Positions 57,674 through 64,000 of a stretch of DNA of 64,000 bases are shown in pieces. Every line of letters starts with the position of its first letter. Position 1 is the stretch's first letter. The notes under the pieces were generated by a model. The model was not told the origin of the DNA and did not search any database. It saw only the letters and a program-made list of their open reading frames with translations. This stretch comes from Rhodocyclales bacterium (lineage in GTDB: Bacteria; Pseudomonadota; Gammaproteobacteria; Burkholderiales; Rhodocyclaceae), in contig PQAF01000028.1 of assembly GCA_003105015.1 (NCBI GenBank), positions 124,001 to 188,000 on the forward strand. The letters run 5' to 3'. A program made the translations under genes and the position numbers.

Positions 57674-60253
57674 TCATTTGGCCAGTCGCTTCAGCTCGTA
57701 GAGCCTCTCCAGCGCCTCGCGCGGACTGAGGTTGTCCGGTTCGAGCGCGCGCAGGGCGTCGAGCGCCGGATGGGGTTCCGCCTCGACCGGCTCCGGCGCG
57801 GCGGCGAAGAGGTCGCCCTGCGGCCCGGCGTCGACCTCGCGGTTTTCCAGCTGGCGCAGGCGGCGCTTGGCGTCGCGGATGACGCTGCCGGGGATGCCGG
57901 CCAGCGCCGCCACCTGGATGCCGTAGCTCTGGCTGGCCGGGCCTTCCTCGACCGCGTGCAGGAAGACGATGCTGTGGCCGTGCTCGACGGCATCGAGATG
58001 CACGTTGGCGCACTCGGCGTAGTCCTCGGCCAGCCGCGTCAGCTCGAAGTAGTGCGTCGAGAACAGGGCGTAGCCGCGGTTCTTCTCGAGCAGGTGGCGG
58101 GCGATGGCGAAGGCGAGCGCCATGCCGTCGAAGGTGGAGGTGCCGCGGCCGACCTCGTCCATCAGCACCAGGCTGTGCTCGGTGGCGCCGTGCAGGATCG
58201 ATGCCGCCTCGGTCATCTCGACCATGAAGGTGGAGCGGCCCGAGGCGAGGTCGTCGGAGGCGCCGATGCGGGTGTAGATGGCATCCACCGGGCCGATGCG
58301 CGCCGCGCCGGCCGGCACGAAGGCGCCGCAATGGGCGAGCAGCACGATCAGCGCCACCTGGCGCATGTAGGTCGACTTGCCGCCCATGTTGGGGCCGGTG
58401 ACGAGCAGCATGCGCCGCGTGGCATCGAAGCGGCAGTCGTTGGCGATGAAGCTGTCGACCTGCGCCTCGACCACCGGATGGCGGCCGGCCTCGATCTCCA
58501 GCGAGAACGTTTCGGCGAACTGCGGCCGGCACCAGTTGGCGCGCACCGAGATCGCGGCGAAGGCGGCGAGGCCGTCGAGCAGCGCCACGGCGCGGGCGAT
58601 GCGCTGCAGCGCCGGGATGTCCTCGGCGAGCCGCGCCAGCAATTCCTCATAGAGCAGCTTCTCGCGCGCCAGCGCCCGCTCCTGCGCCGAGAGCGCCTTG
58701 TCCTCGAAGGCCTTCAGCTCGGGCGTGATGTAGCGCTCGGCGTTCTTCAGCGTCTGGCGGCGGCGGTAGTCGTCCGGCACCTTGCCGGCGTTGGCGTGGC
58801 TGACCTCGATGTAGAAGCCATGCACGCGGTTGTACTCGACGCGCAGGTTGGCGATGCCGGTGCGCGTCCGTTCACGCGCCTCCAGTTCCAGCAGGAAGGC
58901 GCCGCAGTTCTGCTGGATGGCGCGCAGCTCGTCCAGCTCGCCGTCGTAGCCTTCGGCAATGACGCCGCCGTCGCGCAGCACGGCGGCCGGCTCCGGCGCG
59001 ATGGCACGCGCGAGCAGGCCGAGGCAGTCGGCGGGCGTGGCGAGGTCGGCGCACAGGGCGCGCAAGAGGTCGGCCTGTGCCGTCGCCAGCGGTGTGCGCA
59101 AGGCATCCAGGTTCACCAGGCTCTCGCGCAGCGCGGACAAGTCGCGCGGTCGCGCGCTGCGCAGGGCGATGCGCGCCGTGATGCGCTCGACGTCGGCGAA
59201 GCCCCGCAGCGATGACTGCAGCGCGGCGAAGGGGCCGTTGCCGGCCTCGCCGGCGAGTTCCGCCACCGCCGCGTGGCGCGCCGCCGCGGCAGCGCGGTCG
59301 GCGAGGGGATGGTGCAGGCAGTGGCGCAGCCAGCGCGAGCCCATCGAGGTTCTGCAGTCGTCGAGCAGGGAGAGCAGGGTCGGCGCCGGCTCGCCGCGCA
59401 GGGTCTCGGTCAGCTCCAGATTGCGCCGGGTGGCGGCGTCGAGGCGCAGCCATTCGCTCTCGCGCTCGAGGGTGAGCGTGGTGATGTGGGCCAGCGCCTG
59501 GTTCTGCGTCGTCCTGGCGTACTGGAAGAGGGCGCCGGCGGCGGCCAGCGCGGCGGTGGGCGCGTCGTTGGGTGATTCAGGGCCGGACTCCGGCAGGAAG
59601 GCGGCGAGGTCGCGCGTGCCGAAATGCAAAGTCAGTCCGCGCGAGGCGGCGTCGCGGTCGAAGTGCCAGTCGGGCAGGCGCCGGATCGGGGCGGCGGCGT
59701 TTTCCGGGAAGTCCGGCGGCGTGCCGTCCGGCACGAGGATTTCCGCCGGGCGCAGGCGCTCGAGCTGCGCGGCCAGCGCGCCGGGGCCGACCTCCAGCAG
59801 GCGGAAGTCGCCGTTGGCGAGGTTGAGCCAGGCGAGCCCCATCAGGTTCTTCTGCGGGGCGAGGGCCAGCAGCAAGGAATCGGATTTGTCGTCGAGCAGG
59901 GCCGAGTCGGTCAGCGTGCCGGGGGTGACGATGCGCGTGACGGCGCGCTCGACCGGGCCCTTGGAGGTGGCCGGGTCGCCGATCTGTTCGCAGATCACCA
60001 CCGATTCGCCCAGCTTCACCAGCCGCGCCAGGTACTGCTCGACGGCATGGAAGGGCACGCCGGCCATGCGGATCGGCCGGCCGGCCGACTGGCCGCGCGT
60101 GGTCAGGGTGATGTCGAGCAGGCGGGCGGCCTTCTCGGCGTCCTCGTAGAACAGTTCGTAGAAGTCCCCCATCCGATAGAACAGCAGCAGGTCCGGGTAC
60201 TGCGCCTTCAGGCGCAGGTACTGCTGCATCATCGGAGTGTGCTGCTGATTCAA
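57674..60253 (-). CDS. mutS: DNA mismatch repair protein MutS
   Basis: About 860 residues, full length at the C-terminus. The mismatch-recognition loop [11 protein letters not shown] is near the N-terminus; the ATPase has Walker [41 protein letters not shown] and the [12 protein letters not shown] segment. The start is uncertain: TTG at 60253 ([15 protein letters not shown]), ATG at 60232 or GTG at 60280 are possible, and none has a clear ribosome binding site. The integrase gene ends 5 bases upstream of 60253, so prophage insertion appears to have replaced the native 5' end and promoter. A dispersed-motif copy lies inside the gene. Confidence 0.92.
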   Translation of the reverse strand: MNQQHTPMMQQYLRLKAQYPDLLLFYRMGDFYELFYEDAEKAARLLDITLTTRGQSAGRPIRMAGVPFHAVEQYLARLVKLGESVVICEQIGDPATSKGPVERAVTRIVTPGTLTDSALLDDKSDSLLLALAPQKNLMGLAWLNLANGDFRLLEVGPGALAAQLERLRPAEILVPDGTPPDFPENAAAPIRRLPDWHFDRDAASRGLTLHFGTRDLAAFLPESGPESPNDAPTAALAAAGALFQYARTTQNQALAHITTLTLERESEWLRLDAATRRNLELTETLRGEPAPTLLSLLDDCRTSMGSRWLRHCLHHPLADRAAAAARHAAVAELAGEAGNGPFAALQSSLRGFADVERITARIALRSARPRDLSALRESLVNLDALRTPLATAQADLLRALCADLATPADCLGLLARAIAPEPAAVLRDGGVIAEGYDGELDELRAIQQNCGAFLLELEARERTRTGIANLRVEYNRVHGFYIEVSHANAGKVPDDYRRRQTLKNAERYITPELKAFEDKALSAQERALAREKLLYEELLARLAEDIPALQRIARAVALLDGLAAFAAISVRANWCRPQFAETFSLEIEAGRHPVVEAQVDSFIANDCRFDATRRMLLVTGPNMGGKSTYMRQVALIVLLAHCGAFVPAGAARIGPVDAIYTRIGASDDLASGRSTFMVEMTEAASILHGATEHSLVLMDEVGRGTSTFDGMALAFAIARHLLEKNRGYALFSTHYFELTRLAEDYAECANVHLDAVEHGHSIVFLHAVEEGPASQSYGIQVAALAGIPGSVIRDAKRRLRQLENREVDAGPQGDLFAAAPEPVEAEPHPALDALRALEPDNLSPREALERLYELKRLAK
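59628..59651 (+). repeat. dispersed bipartite motif, copy 10
   Basis: AAAGTCAGTC, 8-base spacer, GCGGCG, inside mutS and encoding part of [10 protein letters not shown] on the minus strand; the TLHFG residues look native to MutS, so this copy may be a chance match. Confidence 0.5.
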
Positions 60254-60257
60254 TGAC

Positions 60258-61238
60258 TTACACCGTGCCTTTTTGGACACGTCTAAAACTCGGGCCTTCC
60301 ACCACGGGAATTTCGCGGTCTCGCAAGTAACGCTGCGTCATGGTCGGCGAGGTATGGCCGAGCAGCTTCGTCGGATCTTTGCCCTGCCGCTTGGCCTCGG
60401 TGCCGCTCACGGCGCGTAGATCGCGCAGGTCGGCATCCTCGACGCCGGCAGCCTTGCAGGCCGCGGCCCATTGGTCGTGCACCGTGCGGTAATCCACCGG
60501 CTTGCCGCCGCGGCCGTGCAGCAGGGTCAGGGCGCGCAGGTTGTCGTCGAGGATCTTCGCCCGCTCGACCACCTGGCGCAGCTCGGGCGACCAGCGCACG
60601 ATCAATTGCGCCCCGGTTTTCTGCTGCCGGAAGAAAATGCCTTCCTCGACCAGATCGGCGCGGCGGATCCGCAGCACGTCGGTGACGCGCTGGCCTGTCA
60701 GGCGCAGCAGGTCCATGATCACCTGCAGGCGCGGCGCCGCCCGTTCGTAGATGGCCTCGAATTCGGTCTCGGTGACGAGGCGCTGGCGCTTTCCTTCCTC
60801 CAGTCGGCGAATGCCGATGCAAGGGTTCATGTCGACCAGTTGCTCCTCGACGGCGTAATGGAACACCAGACGCAGCACGGTCAGCAGGCGGTTGGCCATG
60901 TTCGGCGTGTCGGCCATTCCTCGGCGCAGCTGGGCCACGTCCCTGGGCTTCACTTCATGCGGGGAAAACTCCGCGAAGATTTCCTCGAGACGGCGCGCCG
61001 CGCCTTCGTACTGCGCTTTGGTGGCGGCGGAAACCTGCTTCGTGATGTGCGGCAGCGCCTCGCGGATCAGCGCCTGCATGCCGCCTTTGGGGCCTTCCCG
61101 CAAGCGCGCGTACTCGGCCAGGGCCGACTTGAGGTCGGCCCCCAGCCGAACCCAGCGCCCGCCTTTAACGAGCCAGTACGCCCCGTGTTTCCGGTAGACG
61201 CAGGCGGGGATGTGTTTGTCTTTCTTTCGCGGGCGCAT
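60258..61238 (-). CDS. phage-type tyrosine recombinase/integrase
   Basis: 326 residues, ATG at 61238 ([20 protein letters not shown]). An N-terminal arm/SAM-like domain (about 45-150) precedes the catalytic domain with the first arginine in [16 protein letters not shown], and the C-terminal cluster [17 protein letters not shown] with the histidine and nucleophilic tyrosine. It ends KGTV just before mutS. Integrates the prophage by site-specific recombination, apparently into the start of mutS. It overlaps the DUF4224 gene by 74 bases, common in compact phage genomes. Confidence 0.92.
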   Translation of the reverse strand: MRPRKKDKHIPACVYRKHGAYWLVKGGRWVRLGADLKSALAEYARLREGPKGGMQALIREALPHITKQVSAATKAQYEGAARRLEEIFAEFSPHEVKPRDVAQLRRGMADTPNMANRLLTVLRLVFHYAVEEQLVDMNPCIGIRRLEEGKRQRLVTETEFEAIYERAAPRLQVIMDLLRLTGQRVTDVLRIRRADLVEEGIFFRQQKTGAQLIVRWSPELRQVVERAKILDDNLRALTLLHGRGGKPVDYRTVHDQWAAACKAAGVEDADLRDLRAVSGTEAKRQGKDPTKLLGHTSPTMTQRYLRDREIPVVEGPSFRRVQKGTV

Positions 61239-61380
61239 GGCTCACCGATTCGCGGAATACGACGATTGTACCGTCAGGGCGGCGGCGGTAGGGGATGCCC
61301 AAGGCGTCGAGCACGCGGGCCTGCGCGGAAAGGCGAACCTTCCCGGTCAGTTCCGCGATTTCGGCCTTGGACAGGATCAA
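61165..61380 (-). CDS. DUF4224 family small phage protein
   Basis: 71 residues with a TTG start (ILSKAEIAELTGKVRLSAQA, then LDALGIPYRRRPDGTIVVFR). This pattern is the DUF4224 family, small helix-turn-helix-like proteins found next to phage integrases. An excisionase or directionality role is plausible from position. It overlaps the integrase start by 74 bases; the start is not supported by a strong RBS. Confidence 0.78.
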   Translation of the reverse strand: MILSKAEIAELTGKVRLSAQARVLDALGIPYRRRPDGTIVVFRESVSHAPAKERQTHPRLRLPETRGVLAR

Positions 61381-61383
61381 GGC

Positions 61384-63867
61384 TTATTCCCCCACCGCCC
61401 CGGAAAACTCCGGCGCCCGGTCCGGCTCGATCTCGCCGGGGCGCCACCAGTAATGCTGGTTCCAGTCGCGCTGGGCGCGCGCTTCCATGCGCGCCAGATA
61501 GCCGGGCGAGAGCTGTTCCTGCAGGTCGTGCAGCACGGCACGGTCGATGGCGCCCCTGGCATACCAGAGGTTCACCAAGGGCGCATGCGAGCGGGCGAAG
61601 CGCAGGGCCTCGGCGCCGGCGTGAGTGTCCTCTCCGCGCGCCGCCTCGGCGATGTTGCCGGCGGTGAGGTCGACCAGCTCCAGGCCGGAGCCGAGCACCG
61701 GCCCGGCCAGCGTGGTCCAGTTCGGCAGGCCGGCGCGGTTCTGCCCGCCCATGCCCGTATAAAGAAAATCTCCGAAGATGCCGGCGCCGCCGCCCTGGGC
61801 GAAGGCGGCGCCCCAGAATTTCGGGGTGCTCATGTCGCGCGGGTCCTTGCCGTTCGCCATGTCCTTCAGCTGCAGGGCAAGGGCGCCGAAGACGGTCAGG
61901 CCGGTCATCAGGCTGGCCCCATAGGCGAGCCGCCCGCCTGCCGTGGGCTGGTCGAAGGCGCGCCGCCAATGGCGGCTGATCATGGCGAAGGGGAAGGACT
62001 TGAACAGCGCCACCGAGCGCAGCAGCTCTCCGGTGATGGTGCCCTTCTGCGTGCCGCGCTCGATGGCGGCGCGGGTATGCAGATCCGGCCCGACGCTGGC
62101 ATATTCCGCCTCGTCGGTGATGACGCCGAGCAGGCGCGAGATGGCGAGGTCGCGCGCCTTCAATGCCGCGGTGCTGCTCTCGCTCAAGGGCGCGATGCCG
62201 GCCGCCTCGATCTGCGACAGGCTCACGCGGCCGAGAGCTTCCGGGGTGAGCATGGCCTCGCCCCGCCAGTCTTCCGGCTGCGCCAGCTTCCAGATGCGGA
62301 AGTCGGCCTCGGTCACGCCCTTGGCGGCCAGCCGGGCATGGTCCGAAGGATCGAGGGCGCCCCATTCCAGACGCGAGAGGCGCCCCAAGCCCTGCATCAT
62401 GGTGACGCTGAAGGCGCGGCGCAGCGCGTCGGTCCAGCCGGTGAGCAGCGAGGCTTTCATGGTGAGGTTGGCGACGCGCCCGCTCCAGCCCTGGCCGACG
62501 TTGTTCTCGCCCCAGCGGTTCATGTCGGAAATCACGCTCTCGGCGATCAGGCCGGCGCGGTTCGCCCATTGGCGCGATTCCTTGCCGCTCGCGCGCACCA
62601 GGTTCAGCGCCGCCTGCCAGACGGGCAGGCGGTTGAAGTGCGTCGTCAGGAAGTAGGTCGGGAGGTCGGTCACGCTCGAGAGCATGGCGCCCTGCAGCTT
62701 GCCGAAGGTTTCCACGTTGCGCACGCCCTGCGCCACGTCGGCCAGGCGCTGGTAGAACGGCCCGCCGTCATAGGTGCCGGCGGTGTGGCCGGTGAGGGTG
62801 GCGAACATGTCCTTGGTCGAGACCAGGAACGGCCCGACGCGATCGGAAGCGCCGGTCTTCAGCGCGGTGTCCCACAGCAGGCGGAAGGTGGCGTTCGCAT
62901 TCGGCCCCATCGACTCGACCAGGGCGATGTCGCGGGCGAGGCGGCCGACGTGGTGCTGCATCGACAGGAACACGGTGCCGCGGCCGTACTCGCTCATGTA
63001 GCTGAGATAGGCTTCCGGCCCCTTGAAGTGGATCTCCCGGTGCTGAGAAAAATGCTTCGCCTGTGCCGGCTCGCCGCGGAATTCGCCGGCTTCCAGCTTG
63101 GTCAGTCCCTCGGTGGCGAGGGTGTTGCGGATGCCGCGCAGGATGTCGAGCATCGACTCGTCGGAGAGCGGGCGGCCGAAGTCGTCGAGATAGCGCGAGC
63201 GGTCGAGCAGGGGCAGCACGTGCGTGGCGTAGGCGTCGGCCGTCGCCGCGCGGATGCGCGCCGCGTCATGCGGCTGCGGGATGTAGCCGTAACCCAGCTT
63301 GCCGATGTCGCCGCCGGAGCGGTTGAAGCGGCTGCGCATGGCCTCCATCGTCTCGCGCCAGGCTTTCGCGCCGGCCTTGGCCGCAGCGTTGCCGGTGTCG
63401 CGGCCCCAGATCTCGAACACCAGGTCACGCATGGCCTTCGGGTTCTCGATGGCGCCGAGCAGGCGCGGGGCGCTCGCCTCGATGGTGTCCATCAGGCGGG
63501 AAAAGTATTGCCGCTCGACGCCCTTCCTCAGGATGTCGACGCGGTCGAGCTGCTGCTCGACGGCCTGAAAGGCGCCCTTGCCGGCCTGCATGCTCTCGGC
63601 CATCGTGGCGAGGCTGGCATCCTGGGCGCGGATCTGCAGCGCCGCGCGTAGCTTGCGGGTGCCAGCCTCGTGCACCAGGTCTTCACCGGCCAGCTTGGCG
63701 GCGCGCTCGAAGCGCTCGGCCACCGGCATGGCCTGCCAGGCTTGCGGGTCCTGCCGGGCGACGGCCTGCAGCGCCTTGCCGAGGCGCCGCTCGATGGCCT
63801 CGGCCTCGGCCTTGGTGATTTCCCGGCCGATGGCGCGGGCAACGGCTTCGATGCATTTCTGTTTCAT
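61384..63867 (-). CDS. large phage protein, probable virion component
   Basis: 827 residues from the ATG at 63867 (MKQKCIEAVARAIGREITKA) with GAGGAA about ten bases upstream. Mostly helical, with a glycine-rich hydrophobic segment near residue 650 (YGASLMTGLTVFGALALQLK) and nearby AAFAQGGGAGIFGDFLYTGM, which could insert into a membrane. The size, helical nature and hydrophobic C-terminal third recall internal virion or DNA-ejection proteins of podovirus-like phages, but I recognise no diagnostic motif. Its stop is 3 bases before the DUF4224 start, unusual for a late gene so close to an integrase. Overlaps the upstream gene stop by one base (TGATG). Confidence 0.65.
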   Translation of the reverse strand: MKQKCIEAVARAIGREITKAEAEAIERRLGKALQAVARQDPQAWQAMPVAERFERAAKLAGEDLVHEAGTRKLRAALQIRAQDASLATMAESMQAGKGAFQAVEQQLDRVDILRKGVERQYFSRLMDTIEASAPRLLGAIENPKAMRDLVFEIWGRDTGNAAAKAGAKAWRETMEAMRSRFNRSGGDIGKLGYGYIPQPHDAARIRAATADAYATHVLPLLDRSRYLDDFGRPLSDESMLDILRGIRNTLATEGLTKLEAGEFRGEPAQAKHFSQHREIHFKGPEAYLSYMSEYGRGTVFLSMQHHVGRLARDIALVESMGPNANATFRLLWDTALKTGASDRVGPFLVSTKDMFATLTGHTAGTYDGGPFYQRLADVAQGVRNVETFGKLQGAMLSSVTDLPTYFLTTHFNRLPVWQAALNLVRASGKESRQWANRAGLIAESVISDMNRWGENNVGQGWSGRVANLTMKASLLTGWTDALRRAFSVTMMQGLGRLSRLEWGALDPSDHARLAAKGVTEADFRIWKLAQPEDWRGEAMLTPEALGRVSLSQIEAAGIAPLSESSTAALKARDLAISRLLGVITDEAEYASVGPDLHTRAAIERGTQKGTITGELLRSVALFKSFPFAMISRHWRRAFDQPTAGGRLAYGASLMTGLTVFGALALQLKDMANGKDPRDMSTPKFWGAAFAQGGGAGIFGDFLYTGMGGQNRAGLPNWTTLAGPVLGSGLELVDLTAGNIAEAARGEDTHAGAEALRFARSHAPLVNLWYARGAIDRAVLHDLQEQLSPGYLARMEARAQRDWNQHYWWRPGEIEPDRAPEFSGAVGE

Positions 63868-64000
63868 CAGTCGGGGTTCCTCAAGTGGCATTCAACGGCG
63901 GCGGCGAACATGCGCGCTTCGCGCTTCGCCACCTCGATGTCGGTCTCGATCTCGGCCCACAGGTCGGCGGCGCGCTTGGCCACCGGGTTGCCCTGGGCGT
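63867..64000 (-). CDS. phage gene, C-terminal 43 residues only
   Basis: Open frame to the window edge, ending KREARMFAAAVECHLRNPD. The visible part is an alanine-rich acidic/basic helix (AKRAADLWAEIETDIEVAKR). Coupled to the next gene by a TGATG overlap. No function can be assigned. Confidence 0.6.
   Translation of the reverse strand, partial: AQGNPVAKRAADLWAEIETDIEVAKREARMFAAAVECHLRNPD

Larger units (their letters stand above)
60231..64000 (-). mobile_element. prophage, one end (integrase side)
   Basis: From the 5' edge of mutS rightwards: tyrosine integrase, DUF4224 small protein, a large late-type phage protein and the end of another gene, all on the minus strand and closely spaced. The attachment site should lie close to 60231-60290, between mutS codons and the integrase stop, but its core cannot be defined without the other end. 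The element continues beyond the window. Confidence 0.75.

Overview
The window is a GC-rich chromosomal segment of a betaproteobacterium. A Rhodocyclales/Azoarcus-like organism is my best guess, from the beta-oxidation and polyester (PHA) gene content and the style of the two-component and RtcB genes. No rRNA or tRNA is visible, so the assignment is an inference. Nearly all of the sequence is densely coding. Gaps are short and are often filled by hairpin repeats.

Region 1 (1-13655) is a beta-oxidation regulon. A leftward operon (aldehyde dehydrogenase, GST, two acyl-CoA dehydrogenases that look like the PimC/PimD pair) diverges from a rightward operon. The rightward operon encodes a bifunctional enoyl-CoA hydratase/3-hydroxyacyl-CoA dehydrogenase, thiolase, SDR, hotdog thioesterase, MDR oxidoreductase, an ACAD10/11-type phosphotransferase with its matching acyl-CoA dehydrogenase, and an acyl-CoA ligase. 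Region 2 (13642-22701) is mixed: a TonB-like protein, ankyrin protein, DUF1614 membrane protein, secreted caspase-like protein, WYL regulator, di-haem peroxidase, SbmA/YddA-type ABC transporter and DODA dioxygenase.

Region 3 (about 22800-28090) is the most unusual part. It is an AT-richer cassette bounded by an imperfect inverted repeat of about 80 bp. It holds one tightly overlapping operon: acyl-carrier-like protein, XRE regulator, ImmA/IrrE metallopeptidase, a degenerate thymidylate-synthase-like protein, a thymidylate-kinase/5-hmdU-DNA-kinase-type fusion, and a thymidylate synthase with an intact active site. A palindromic operator overlaps the promoter. No transposase or integrase is present. 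The genes recall phage thymine hypermodification, but here they sit in a bacterial chromosome. A ccdAB toxin-antitoxin pair lies immediately beyond.

Region 4 (28837-42724) concerns alcohol/aldehyde oxidation and storage lipids: a coniferyl-type aldehyde dehydrogenase, a GMC oxidase with its Tat partner, a lipase, a fatty acyl-CoA reductase, phasin, patatin, TetR, WS/DGAT, acyl-CoA-binding protein and a PHA-system protein. Together they suggest wax ester and PHA metabolism. Region 5 (42874-57561) has a multi-PAS histidine kinase with a REC-GGDEF-EAL response regulator, MetY, an archease-RtcB-macro-domain operon, peroxiredoxin, SlyD, a periplasmic binding protein and a second PAS kinase. Region 6 (57674-64000) is mutS, followed directly by a prophage end (tyrosine integrase, DUF4224 protein, large late protein). 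The prophage abuts the 5' end of mutS and continues past the window.

Two repeat phenomena run through the window. One is a set of intergenic hairpin repeats in several families. The other is a bipartite motif, AAAGTCAGTC-N8-RCGGCG, seen ten times with invariant spacing plus two degenerate copies, both between and inside genes.
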